A stretch of 60,000 nucleotides of DNA from Glandiceps talaboti (GCF_964340395.1 NC_135571.1:12893546-12953545), one strand, 5' to 3'. Counted from the stretch's first letter, positions 47,795-57,124 are shown. Translations and numbers: made by a program. Notes: generated by a model from the letters alone, not told the origin.

Positions 47795-49157
47795 GTGTGT
47801 GTGTGTGTGACTGTGTGTGTGTGTGTGTGACTGTCTGTCTGACTGACTGTTTGCCTGTCTGCCTGTCAGTCAGTTTTTCTGTCCATCAGTTTGTCCCAAT
47901 ATTCTCTATTAGTTTGTCTGTCTATCTCTGTCTATTTGTCTGTCAAAGTCTAATAGTTTCATCTAGTTCCATTTATCAGACTGTCTGACTGTATGCAGTC
48001 ATTTTTCTGAGTACAAAGATTAGATATATGTAACAAACCATAGGTTTTTCATAACAGTCTTGTTTATATGTGTTTGTTTCAGTTTACGTGGTTACGTAAC
48101 GAAGTATGACTGTTCCAGTGCTGATATCAATCCTATTGGTGGAGTCAGTAAAACTGATCTCAGGAGATTTGTCCTGTATGCAAAGGAGAAATTCAACTTA
48201 CCATCTCTAGAAAGGTAAGTTATTCTGTACATGTCCTGTATGCAAAGGAGAAATTCAACTTACCATCTCTAGAAAGGTAAGTTTAATATACTGTACATGT
48301 CCTGTATGCAAAGGAGAAATTCAACTTACCATCTCTAGAAAGATGAGTTATACTGTACATGTCCTGTATGCAAAGGAGAAATTCAACTTATCATCTCTAG
48401 AAAGGTGAGTTATACTGTATATGTCCTGTATGCAAAGGAAAAATTCAACTTACCATCTCTAGAAAGGTAAGTTACTCTGTACATGTCCTGTATGCAAAGG
48501 AGAAATTCAACTTACCATCTCTAGAAAGGTAAGTTATTCTGTACATGTCCTGTATGCAAAGGAGAAATTCAACTTACCATCTCTAGAAAGGTAAGTTTAA
48601 TATACTGTACATGTCCTTTATGCAAAGGAGAAATTCAACTTACCATCTCTAGAAAGATGAGTTATACTGTACATGTCCTGTATGCAAAGGAGAAATTCAA
48701 CTTATCATCTCTAGAAAGGTGAGTTATACTGTACATGTCCTGTATGCAAAGGAAAAATTCAACTTACCATCTCTAGAAAGGTAAGTTACTCTGTACATGT
48801 CCTGTATGCAAAGGAGAAATTCAACTTACCATCTGACCGATGATCATAGGAGTTTGGTTAAATCTCACATGTACACTAAGCCAATCAAATTGTTTTCCTA
48901 ATCTTGATAACTTTTCCTTTTGTTTCAGAATCATGGATGCCCCTCCTACAGCAGAATTAGAACCCCTAGCTGATGGACAAATTGCTCAGACTGATGAGGT
49001 AATATTAATAACTAATAAACAATTTTTACCATATTTAATGCTTTTCCTGAGTTTTTGCCCAAACAATAGGTTTTCTCTCTGATTTTCAGGATTGAGTCAT
49101 GCTTGTTGATCATAACACAAGCAATTGAAGGTTTTCTGCTGTGTGATCCAAACTTTA

Positions 49158-49232
<75 letters not shown>

Positions 49233-49269
49233 TGGCCTGTCTGTCTGTCTGTCTGACTATCTGTTGGTA

Positions 49270-49332
<63 letters not shown>

Positions 49333-49401
49333 TGGCCTGTCTGTCTGTCTGTCTGACTATCTGTTGGTATGTCTGTCTGTCTGACTATCTGTTGGTCTGT
49401 C

Positions 49402-49478
<77 letters not shown>

Positions 49479-49526
49479 ATGTCTATTAACTAACTTTCTG
49501 TCTGTTGGTATGTCTGTCTGTTGGTA

Positions 49527-49557
<31 letters not shown>

Positions 49558-52500
49558 GTCTGTCTGTCATTGTGTTGGTCGGTATGTCTATTGGTAATAT
49601 CTGTATCTTAGTATGTCTGTTGTCAGTCTTTGCCTGTGTTCTGTCTGTCTGTCTTACTATCTGTCTATATGTCTGTCTGTCTGTCTGTCTGTCTGTCTGG
49701 CTGTCAGTCTGTCTTACTGTCTGTCTGTCTTTGTCTGTCTGTGTGTCTCTGTCTGTCTTACTGTCTGTGTGTCTGTCAGTCAGTCTGTCTCTCTGTATGT
49801 GATAGGTATGAACAGATAAATCCTATTTCAAAACAAGATGATTAGATTCACAATGTGAATGTTGTTAAAATATAAGTTATGATTGGATTGGGCACTTTGA
49901 TGGCTTTGATACTATAGAGATTGGTTTACACACTTAAATGTGACAATTAAAGGTACAAAGTAGATATGAGAATGACATACAAAGAATTATTTGTGTATGG
50001 CCGATAGTAGAGTTTGTTTACTGTGATGTTTTTAGGTTGATATGGGAATGACATACAAAGAATTATCTGTGTATGGCCGACTACGCAAGATGTCCAAATG
50101 TGGTCCGTATAGTATGTTTTGTAAACTGATTCATCAATGGAAAGAAACGTGTTCTCCCAGACAGGTAAGGCTAGTGATTTAAAAAGACATACAACAGGTA
50201 ACACTGAAGTAAAGCACTTTCTCTATGTGCTACACTCGTTTATAGCATTCATATCAAGTGTAAAAGTATACTTTTTCAATTGGTTTATTTACAAGCCTAA
50301 CATGTGGCCTTTTTAATGTGGTCAATTAGCAAATGAAACAGTACACGTTTACACTTGATATGGATGCTATAAATGATTGTGGTACATACAGAAAATGCTT
50401 TACTTTGGTGTTATGGGTTGTAATAGTAAATGAAACAGTATACTTTTACATTTGATATGGATGCTATAAATGATTGTGGTATATACAGAAAACACTTTAC
50501 TTTGGTGTTATGAGTTGTACTTGATATGGATGCTATAAATGATTGTGGTACATACAGAAAACACTTTACTTTGGTGTTATGAGTTGTACTTGATATGGAT
50601 GCTATAAATGATTGTGGTATATACAGAAAACACTTTACTTTGGTGTTATGAGTTGTACTTGATATGGATGCTATAAATGATTGTGGTACATACAGAAAAT
50701 GCTTTACTTTGGTGTTATGAGTTGTACTTGATATGGATGCTATAAATGATTGTCACAGTGGTATATACAGAAAAGGCTTTACTTTGGTGTTATGGGTTGT
50801 AATAGTAAATGAAACAGTATACTTTTACATTTGATATGGATGCTATAAATGATTGTGGTATATACAGAAAAGGCTTTACTTTGGTGTTATGAGTTGTACT
50901 TGATATGGATGCTATAAATAATTGTGGTATATACAGAAAAGGCTTTACTTTGGTGTTATGAGTTGTACTTGATATGGATGCTATAAATAATTGTGGTATA
51001 TACAGAAAAGGCTTTACTTTGGTGTTATGAGTTGTACTTGATATGGATGCTATAAATGATTGTGGTATATACAGAAAAGGCTTTACTTTAGTGTTATGGG
51101 CTGTATTCATATTGGGTTAAAGCTGAAAAACTCCCCCTCATCAGTCAATGAAAATGCAAATGACATCAATGATAGACTTTGTCAGTTGATGACATCTGAC
51201 TGAGTGATTCGGACAAAAGCTACATAGTCACTTCAAAAACTAGATTCCAATAAGGTAACTTTACTATTACTATTAAATTTGTTATTTTCCATCGTCTGCT
51301 GTAATTGTTGTATTTACTTCAAATTGCACTAAATATTGGCTTTCTGATTAGATACTTGCCGCCACCTAGAGGTCAGCTGCAACAACTAAATTTGTCTTTC
51401 TGAGGAGGACTCGGCCAGGGACATCTCGAAATCTTAACCCTCATATAAGCCATAATATATTCTATGTACTTCCAATTTCAGTACACCATGAAGTTTGATT
51501 CCTGTATTCTCATATTTTTACTGATTTGATTCCTTCCAATCCAACAGGTTGCCCAGAAGGTGAAACACTTCTTTCGTTCTTACGCCATAAACCGTCACAA
51601 AATGACCGTGATGACGCCATCATACCACGCTGAATCGTACAGCCCCGATGATAACCGATTTGACTTACGTCAGTTTCTATACAATGTCAAATGGCCGTGG
51701 CAATTCCAGTATATTGATGAACAGGTAATAAAGATAAAGATCATATTATTATCATCATTATCACCACTACCACCACTACCACCACCACCACCACCACCAC
51801 CACCATCACCACCACCACTACCACCATCACCACCACTACCACCATCACCATCACCACCACTACCACCACCATCATCACCACCACCATCACTACTACCACC
51901 ACCACCACCATCACCACCACTACTACCACCATCCCCACCACCACCATCACCACTACCACTACCACCACCATCACCACCACCATCATCACCACTACCACCA
52001 TCACCACCACTACCACCATAATCACCACCAGCATCACCACCAGCATCACTACTACCACCACCACCACCACCACCAACCACCACCACTACCATCATCACCA
52101 CCACTACCACCACCACCATCACCACCACCACCACTACCATCACTATCACCACCACCACCGCCACCACTACTATCACCAGCACTACTATCATCATCATCAC
52201 CACCACCACCACCACAATCACTATCACCACCACCACCATCACTCACCACTACCACCACCACTATTATCACTATCACCACCACTGCTATCACCACTACCAT
52301 CATCATCACTACCACCACCACCATCACTCACCACCACCACCACTATTATCACCACCACCACCACCACTATCATCACCACCACTATCATCACCACTACTAT
52401 CACCTCCACTACCATCATCATCACCTTTGTTTTCATAATCTAGCATTATTTTGTATTCCATTTGTTATTGTAGTGTACAATGTTCATAATACATCTTTAT

Positions 52501-53814
52501 TTTTGATAGTGAGAGGCAATAATTGTGCATAAACATCTGACATATATAAACCAAAAGTTGTAATTTAGCATTCACATACCAAATTGTTGATTGATACTCA
52601 AGCCAAAGGTGAGAAAATCATCAAAATTTTGGTAAAGAGTGCCAACCAGAGGGCAGGAATTAAATTGTAATATTGCCCAAGCATGTGTTATTAATTTGAT
52701 TACACTGTCTACTCATTTCAATCGTCCACTCATTCACATAGCTGCTCTTCATTCACCATCATTCTTCATCGATAGCAAAGTTTCCCTTTGATGGTGCATT
52801 TCAACTTGAAACTGTGGATAACTACTGAATACAGACATGGCATTATTTGTAGGAACTTAAGTGTCCCCACAGCTAATATGTAATTTATGTTTATTCAAAT
52901 TTCTGCAAGAAATAAGCTTGTATGTCTCACTGTAGTCACTTGTCATCTCAAGCATGCAACACTGGAAAAACATGCACAGACTTGATGCACAATGGTTGAA
53001 AAACCTCAAGTGGACAGTAGTGCTGGGCAATAGTCTCTGCACGCAATATCACAGTGCAGGCAATAGTCTATTTAAAGATGGTCATGTGATTCGATTCTGA
53101 CCAATGACAGCTTGTGTAATAATTGATGAAGGTCATGTGATTCGATTCTAACCAATGACAGCTTGTGTAAAAATGACATCACAAACTTTAAGTGATGGTG
53201 AGAGACATCTCTATTTTTATCTCCTACATTTTTCACAGGTTAAAAAACTTGAAGACATTGAAAAATCCAAGGATGCTAGTTCCCACGGTAACGTTAAACC
53301 AAGTGATAGAAAAGACACAGAAACTAGTGGTGGTGGTAGTGGTAGTCATGGAAACCAAAATGTTGGTAGTAAAGATGACAACCGCAAGCAGACGCCAAGC
53401 ACTGGTGTAGTGGTTTCCATGGAAATGGAGGCAGTTCAAGGGTCACGTGATGTCATGGGTGTTAGAGGTGATAGGAGAAGTACAACATCCAATGAAATAG
53501 ATGTATGTGATGTTAATAACCAAAGTCTAGAGAGTCAAGAAATGCATCTCACTTCTACGGAAAATATCAACAACAAAGGCCGAGATAGTAGAAAACGTTC
53601 TTCAAGTGTTATGGAGGGAGAATTGTGGCTGACGGATCATTTGAAGACGTTAAAGAAACGTAGAAGATCAGTGATTGGAGTCAAGAGATCTTACAGTATG
53701 AGAGATGATGGTGATGATGAAGATGGGGCTGCGCACTTGAAGTGGTGGAAACCATGGACCTGGAAATCACCCACTAAATCAAAATTTGTGAAAAAGTCAC
53801 CAACTTTTGTGTAA
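28681..53814 (+). CDS. NADSYN1: Glutamine-dependent NAD+ synthetase
   Basis: Makes NAD+ from nicotinic acid adenine dinucleotide, ATP and glutamine, the last step of the Preiss-Handler and de novo pathways. Coding exons: 28681-28765, 29383-29443, 29787-29903, 33916-33969, 35922-36063, 36568-36656, 37324-37441, 39363-39494, 44360-44434, 45200-45373, 45705-45807, 46078-46246, 46876-47011, 47465-47571, 48083-48214, 48929-48998, 50036-50164, 51548-51724, 53239-53814. Lengths sum to 882 codons with continuous phase and GT-AG borders. The N-terminal nitrilase-type glutaminase has E45, K114 and C175 (ICEELW), the same numbers as the human triad. The synthetase ATP loop is LSGGIDSS (356-363). Residues 1-690 follow the vertebrate protein closely. 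The last exon adds 191 residues where human (706 aa) has a short tail. ATG context is ACCATGG. Several exon borders are tandemly repeated. Confidence 0.97.
29925..30440 (+). pseudogene. Three partial copies of NADSYN1 exon 3 with donors, between GT runs
   Basis: Exon 3 from ATACATGTCTCC to its end, with the GTGAGT donor, is repeated at about 30011-30110, 30175-30272 and 30350-30440. Each is preceded by a GT run and GGGGTTGTCGT. The 5' part and acceptor are missing. The third copy lacks GGATATTAT. Reading through the real donor meets TGA immediately. Confidence 0.9.
30838..33821. repeat. 51-bp satellite in NADSYN1 intron 3, MITE-derived
   Basis: About 58 units carry TGGTGAGAGTCTGGGTAACC, then AAGACTAGTGGTCTTGTAGT, then AGAGCCCCCAG. 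The monomer equals the right half of the hairpin MITE seen whole at 35789-35869 (loop to right end). A stretch of about 760 bp (about 15 units) is repeated almost exactly (31419 and 32179; 31960 and 32720), a higher-order repeat. A later run (about 32780-33120) is nearly homogeneous for a TATCCAAGG variant. Most units are 51 bp, so open frames of up to ~370 codons run through on both strands; they are artefacts. Confidence 0.95.
34108..34246. mobile_element. Hairpin MITE (AATATTTTTCTTC family), second copy
   Basis: The arms around GAGTGACCTAAGG and CCTTAGGTCATGAG are complementary over about 55 bp, matching 18331-18470. It lies in NADSYN1 intron 4. The rest of that intron (34250-35070) is AT-rich without a gene. 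Confidence 0.65.
35071..35375. mobile_element. Long inverted-repeat element (AAAGGGAGACACCACT family)
   Basis: The arms (about 35128-35212 and 35240-35360) pair around ATGATGGGAGTC, sharing CATCAAGTTGATCTTGTGCC and CTCTCCAG-type ends. The left terminus AAAGGGAGACACCACT matches the family copy at 38056-38394; the right terminus is replaced by other sequence. Confidence 0.6.
35789..35869. mobile_element. Hairpin MITE, single-copy form of the 51-bp satellite
   Basis: The arms TTTTGGTTACCCAGACT and AGTCTGGGTAACCGAGACT surround GGTCTCATAGGCAGAGCCCC. The repeat ATCCATTGTA flanks both sides (an 8-bp target duplication CCATTGTA with two terminal bases is the simplest reading). It lies about 50 bp before NADSYN1 exon 5, some 2 kb from the array built from its right half. 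Confidence 0.7.
37500..37961. mobile_element. Inverted-repeat transposon with ~60-bp ends
   Basis: The left end AAATCATAAACCCTGAAAC continues through TCTGGCTCAACAAAAATCTC. The right end is the near-complement, finishing CTTCAGGGTTTGTGATTTT. The interior has further TCTGGCCAGAC-type copies. No coding capacity and no clear target duplication. It occupies the start of NADSYN1 intron 7. Confidence 0.65.
38056..38394. mobile_element. Inverted-repeat element, full-length member
   Basis: The ends AAGGGGAACACTACTGCATG and CCTGGAGTGGCATCCCCTT are inverted repeats, with an internal hairpin around AATATATTCATGGTTGAACA. It is related to 35071-35375 (shared CATGAAATGACTCTCCAGAA). It lies in NADSYN1 intron 7; the rest of that intron shows only a GTT run near 38726. 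Confidence 0.65.
39012..39331. mobile_element. TA-flanked MITE, second copy with nested palindrome
   Basis: This is an inverted copy of the family at 13161-13397 (ends GGGAACTTACAAACCC and GGATTGCAAGTTCCACCC, TA on both sides). It carries about 70 extra bases forming a hairpin, GTCAGTGCAGTAAGGTC and its complement (about 39088-39128), absent from the other copy. It ends 31 bp before NADSYN1 exon 8. Confidence 0.75.
39583..40884. repeat. Foldback element whose right arm is expanded as a 58-bp array
   Basis: The left arm (about 39583-39650, complement of CCAGCTAATGATGTATCTCA) pairs with about 39861-39932. From there the right arm repeats about 16 times with a 58-bp period (GGCTAGGAGGTACAACCAGC, then TAATGATGTATCTCAACAG, then TGCAGTAAACAGACTATAG). 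The array resumes at 43500 after a 2.6 kb insertion. All is within NADSYN1 intron 8. Confidence 0.9.
40885..43499. mobile_element. 2.6-kb PIF/Harbinger-like element inserted in the 58-bp array
   Basis: The two ends share CTGTTTCTCATCTCC-type sequence in inverted orientation within about 38 bp, starting GGGCGGCC and ending CTCACCC. TAA is duplicated (40882-40884 and 43500-43502), and removing the element restores the array unit AGCTAATGATG. The interior has one open frame (41559-41945, 128 codons) without a recognisable domain, an A/T-rich remainder and a small hairpin (TATCTCAGACCAC near 42434). No DDE transposase was seen, so it is probably non-autonomous. Confidence 0.75.
43500..43995. repeat. 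58-bp array, continuation
   Basis: About eight more units follow the inserted transposon. They include more CGACAGCACAG variants than the left part, so the array was already heterogeneous when it was split. The remaining 43995-44359 up to exon 9 is unique. Confidence 0.9.
44423..45005 (+). repeat. 39-bp array copying the exon 9 donor
   Basis: About 15 units of AGAAGTGTACAG|GTAACGTA plus AAAATAACTTTATGTGTCC. The first unit is the real 3' end of NADSYN1 exon 9 and its donor; the others lie in intron 9 and most keep a GTAACG donor. A continuous minus-strand open frame through it is an artefact of the 13-codon period. Confidence 0.95.
45781..45945 (+). repeat. 18-bp repeat copying the end of exon 11
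   Basis: CTAGTCTGTGATGCAGTCA is part of NADSYN1 exon 11 (encoding LVCDAV). It recurs about six times just beyond the donor with small changes, without copying the donor itself. Confidence 0.9.
46560..46765. repeat. ~43-bp tandem repeat in NADSYN1 intron 12
   Basis: About five units contain CAGCTAGGGAGTTAAACTGT and ATTTCAAGATTTTAACATTC. Confidence 0.9.
47023..47060 (+). repeat. Tandem copy of the exon 13 end and donor
   Basis: GAAAACTTAGCACTTCAAAA to TATCCAGGTAAGATAATGG is present twice in direct succession. The first is the exon 13 border (donor at 47012); the second is intronic with an intact donor. Confidence 0.9.
47382..47464 (+). pseudogene. Upstream 83-bp copy of the exon 14 acceptor and exon start
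   Basis: TTTGTTTCTAGGCCCGTCT and 65 more exon bases occur twice, 83 bp apart. Only the second acceptor (exon from 47465) keeps the NADSYN1 frame; using the first would shift frame because 83 is not a multiple of three. Beyond the exon donor (47571) two degenerate copies of ATAGATGAAAGGTAA follow to about 47640. Confidence 0.88.
47636..47810. repeat. CAGT and CTGT microsatellite
   Basis: CAGT units are followed by CTGT units in NADSYN1 intron 14; Ser/Cys/Val-rich open frames here are artefacts. Confidence 0.97.
48215..48838 (+). repeat. Ten tandem copies of the exon 15 end with donor
   Basis: The last ~45 bases of NADSYN1 exon 15 (from GTCCTGTATGCAAAGG to CTCTAGAAAG) with the donor and ~15 intron bases are repeated ten times. 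Units are 62 or 66 bp, in the order 62-66-62-62-62 twice, giving an exact 314-bp higher-order repeat. Most copies keep GTAAGT or GTGAGT; two have ATGAGT. Read-through from the true donor meets TAA at once. Confidence 0.95.
49156..49800. repeat. CTGT microsatellite in NADSYN1 intron 16
   Basis: Long CTGT runs with GTTGG, ACTAT and GTAT interruptions, partly repeated in blocks. No gene. Confidence 0.97.
49955..50008 (+). pseudogene. Decayed upstream copy of NADSYN1 exon 17 start
   Basis: GTAGATATGAGAATGACATAC continues to TGTGTATGGCCGATAG, matching the first ~45 bases of exon 17 with several changes. It ends in an in-frame TAG and is about 80 bp before the true exon at 50036. Confidence 0.85.
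50197..51107. repeat. Foldback element with right arm expanded as a 69-bp array
   Basis: The left arm (about 50197-50275) is the near-complement of about 50335-50412 (TTTACACTTGATATGGATGC, then TATAAATGATTGTGGTA). The right arm then repeats about ten times at 69-bp spacing (for example 50523, 50592, 50661, 50730) to 51107. It lies within NADSYN1 intron 17. Confidence 0.85.
51745..52430. repeat. CAC/ACT triplet array in NADSYN1 intron 18
   Basis: Nearly 700 bp of CCA, CAC and TCA triplets starts about 20 bases after the exon 18 donor. Pro-rich, Val-rich and Gly/Asp-rich open frames through it are artefacts. Confidence 0.97.
53050..53168. repeat. 57-bp duplication before NADSYN1 exon 19
   Basis: GGTCATGTGATTCGATTCT with ACCAATGACAGCTTGTGTAA occurs twice, ending about 70 bp before the exon 19 acceptor. 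Confidence 0.85.
53239..53814 (+). CDS. NADSYN1: NADSYN1 exon 19: 191-residue C-terminal extension
   Basis: The exon follows TTTTTCACAG and keeps the frame of exon 18 ([14 protein letters not shown], comparable to the human end at the same place). It then encodes a hydrophilic tail rich in Ser, Gly, Asn, Lys and Arg. Basic clusters RKRSSS (about residues 808-813) and KKRRRSV (829-835) resemble nuclear localisation signals and basophilic kinase sites. An aromatic patch WWKPWTW is near 859-865. No known domain is recognised. It could be lineage-specific disordered sequence; the composition and clean frame argue that it is translated. Confidence 0.85.
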   Translation, partial: VKKLEDIEKSKDASSHGNVKPSDRKDTETSGGGSGSHGNQNVGSKDDNRKQTPSTGVVVSMEMEAVQGSRDVMGVRGDRRSTTSNEIDVCDVNNQSLESQEMHLTSTENINNKGRDSRKRSSSVMEGELWLTDHLKTLKKRRRSVIGVKRSYSMRDDGDDEDGAAHLKWWKPWTWKSPTKSKFVKKSPTFV

Positions 53815-53830
53815 AGACTCCATATATCGC

Positions 53831-53836
53831 AATAAA
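53831..53836 (+). terminator. Candidate polyadenylation signal of NADSYN1
   Basis: AATAAA lies 17 bases after the NADSYN1 stop codon. That would leave a very short 3' UTR; a later signal (GAATAAAC near 55190) is possible. Confidence 0.35.
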
Positions 53837-53989
53837 TCTATGAATCAATAATCAAATCAACCTATTATACTGACAATTCTAAATAGTAGTACAAAATAGG
53901 AAAATGGGAAAGTACTTTAATGATATTTGTTAAACAGACACCCACGTTTTATGTAAAGATTCCATAAGCAGTCAATTATTACCTCATAA

Positions 53990-55560
53990 ATCATAATGAT
54001 ATCAATTGTGTTGCCAGCAGTGGATGTAGAGTGGAGTTCTTGGTAGAAATTAGAAAACTATGCTGTAGAACTTAGCTTGGGAAATATGACTATAATGAAA
54101 AAAGACACAAACTAAAACTAAACTGTAGTTGCTTTACCTGAGATTTGTCAAACAAAAACCTGTGTTTTGTGTAAAAATTCCATGCATTGCAAGCAATCAA
54201 GTATTACCTCATAAATCAATTGTGTTGACAGCAGTAGATATTGTAGAGTGGATTTCTTAGTAGTAGAAATTAGAAAACTATGCTGTAGAACTTAGTTACT
54301 ATAAAGAAACAGACACGAATTTAAACTATACTGTAGTTGCATGTGGTAGATTTACACAAGTTGGTGATGATAGTGGTGCCTTGATATGTGGATGTAATAT
54401 AAACAGCCTGTAGTCACAGTAGTACAAATACTGAATAATGTAGCATATGTAATCACCAAACCCCCACCCGCATCTAGATACCTAACCCGATGGTCTCCTC
54501 TAGATACATAATCCCCACTCCCCTATAACTGACTAACCGGCGCCACCCATAACCCCACCCCTCACTTTTAAATGTCTAACTCCCACTTCTCTATAACTGA
54601 CTAACCCCCACCTTAACCCCACCCCTCCCTTTTAAATGTCTAACTCCCACTTCTCTATAACTGACTAACCGCTCCCTCCTCTAAATGACTAACCCCACCT
54701 TTAACCCCACTCCTCCCCTAAATGTCTAACTCCCACTTCTCTATAACTGACTTAACCCCACCCCTCCCCTAAATGACAAAACCCACCCCTTCCTTAAATA
54801 ACTAACCCCCACCCTTAACCCCACCCCTCCCCTAAATAACTAACTCCCACCAACCCCCTAAATGTCTAACTCCTGTTCCTAACCCACACCCCTCCCCTTC
54901 ATAAAAAGAAATTACCTTGACAGTATTTTTCGTTTTGACATTTCTATTGTCTAAATGATAGTACAGCTAAAAATGTCCAATTAGAATTGATATGTAAAAC
55001 TACAAATAATATTACTTTGTGTGAGAGTTATTTTCCTCTGTCTAAATTGTTGTATATATTCACAGGTATAACTTATATCGGAGGCTGTGACATTTTTTTT
55101 TGTAACTTTGATATGACGTATTAAAAAAATCAAAATGAATTTTGTTACTTATAAAACTGTTTTCTTTTGTATAACTAAGGAATAAACTACCCCTGGGGAT
55201 GATATAAACTGACCCAATTCTCTTACAAACTGGTGACAAAACAGCCTAAATATTACCATGGTAATGCAAGGTTCAGCCCAGTGCTGACCTTCAATGATAT
55301 TCCTGGGTATTTTCAGTTTTTATATGAAATTTATCCAAATCACAAAATACTAAATATTACCATGGTAACGCAAGGTTCAGCCCAGTGCTGACATTCAATG
55401 ATATTCATGGATATTTTCAGTTTTTATATGAAATTTATCCAAATCACAAAATACTAAATATTACCATGGTAACACAAGGCTCAGCCCAGTGCTGACATTC
55501 AATGATATTCCTGGGTATTTTCAGTTTTTATATGAAATCTATCACAAAATACTAAAGCAG
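53990..55560. repeat. Three groups of intergenic tandem repeats
   Basis: There is a two-unit repeat (about 53980-54075 and 54195-54295, sharing TAGAAAACTATGCTGTAGAA). Next is a C-rich minisatellite (about 54455-54900; CTAACTCCCACTTCTCTATA and AACCCCACCCCTCCCCTAAA). Last are three ~105-bp units (about 55247, 55357 and 55457, each with ATTACCATGGTAACGCAAGG). No gene was seen. Confidence 0.85.
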
Positions 55561-55689
55561 CCAAAGTTTAGCTTTCAGAGTGTGATTATCAAGTTATGCT
55601 CCTCATAATGTTTTATTTGACATAAAAATGACAACAACTATGAAGACTTAGTTCTAGACCATGACACTTTTACATGTAAGTGGCCATAT

Positions 55690-56235
55690 GTATGAGTATT
55701 GGGTATTTATTTTGGATTTTTAATCTATAAAACAGTTCTATCATGGCTTCCTACTTGAAAAATCAATGTGAAACAACATTGACTAAGTCTGTGTTTGTAA
55801 CTCAATACATTACGTTAAAAAAATAGTGTAAAAAGTTTGTAATTGTTCATACAATAACAAACATTTTACACATTATTGAGTTACAACTAAAGATTTTTCA
55901 TATATTGTTTCACACTGTTTTTTTAAGTAGGAAGCCATGATAAATTGTTTTATTAATTAAAAATCCAAATAAATACGCAATGTTCATCCATATGGTGACT
56001 ATAAAGTGGTCATATGTGAGACAACATATGCCAAGTCTGTGTTTGTAACTCAATAAATTACAAAAGATTAATAAATGTGTAAAAAAAATTTGTATTGTAT
56101 GATAACAAACACTTACAGATTTTAATTTTTTTGTAATGTATTGAATGACAAACACAGATTTTGTCAATGTTGTTTCATACTGATTTTTCACGTAGGAAGC
56201 CATGATCAAATTGTTTTATCAAAATAAATACCCAC
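55690..56235. mobile_element. Inverted-repeat region (TCATGGCTTCCTAC family)
   Basis: The outer arms start GGGTATTTATTTTGGATTTT at the left and end AAATAAATACCCA at the right. Internal copies of TGACTAAGTCTGTGTTTGTA and their complements (55905-55940, 56150-56210) suggest two related foldback elements side by side. A single arm lies in Kelch-like intron 5. Confidence 0.6.
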
Positions 56236-56239
56236 TCCT

Positions 56240-57120
56240 TCGTCCATATGACCTTTTTAACAGAACTCCATCCATGGAATTGTAACAATTTGAAACAAAA
56301 TACTGCGATGTATGGACTACCATCACAAAACAATTCACACTGGTACAATGATACAATGTTTGGGGAATTGAGTGTCCCTTATTTATACATGTTTCAATAA
56401 CAGATTTCTAAATCTCATGCCTTAGGTTGTCTGTTAACCGTTATACATTATAAAAGTGGGCCTTTGGGGGATTTTACTATTGCTCAGTTATAAAACTGAA
56501 TACGGTAAGTACTTAGGTAATGATACTTTACTACGGTCATGACATTGTAAGCTTGTTCTTCTATATGACCATTTTCTGAGTAGAACGGATATGATGACGT
56601 CATACCATTTCATATGTGAATTGATTGATTGAAACCTGTGCTACATACATATAATCGGAAACGCAATATATAATTTGTTGGAAAATCTATCTGATAATCC
56701 CTGTCGACCCCACCACTTTATTTAATGATATGATATTTGAATAACACTTACTAGAGCAGCAATGCCATAAAACTACTGTCTTCACTACGCTAGTCGTTGT
56801 CATGGGAACGCCAATCAATAAACGGTAAGTAATACCGATCATTGTTAGTGAGGCGAAACGAATTCGTTCGATGTTTTAAGGGTACGTATCACTGGTATAA
56901 TGCAACAATTGGATCAGATTTCCCCCAATTCAATTGACTAGTATGTTATTTGCAATGTAGAATAAATGACGGCGTGTTTTGTTCTCTGTGTACAGTCTGT
57001 GTTTAGTCGGAGACGGAGTTATTCATTTATTGTAGAAATTCAATACTTGGGTTCAACTATTGACTAACGTGCGACGGGCGTAATTTGCTTGCTGTAATTG
57101 TGTGTAAGTAAGGCAGAAAT
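56240..57120. other. Intergenic, no clear feature
   Basis: Unique AT-rich DNA without a recognised gene or repeat. A donor-like CGGTAAGT at 56823 could end a non-coding first exon of the downstream EF-hand gene, but nothing else supports it. Confidence 0.3.
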
Positions 57121-57124
57121 TAAA

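Noticed and set aside
51670-52436. Gly-rich, Val-rich or Pro-rich proteins in the 51.7-52.4 kb region.
   Set aside because: Translation of a CAC/ACT triplet array within NADSYN1 intron 18.
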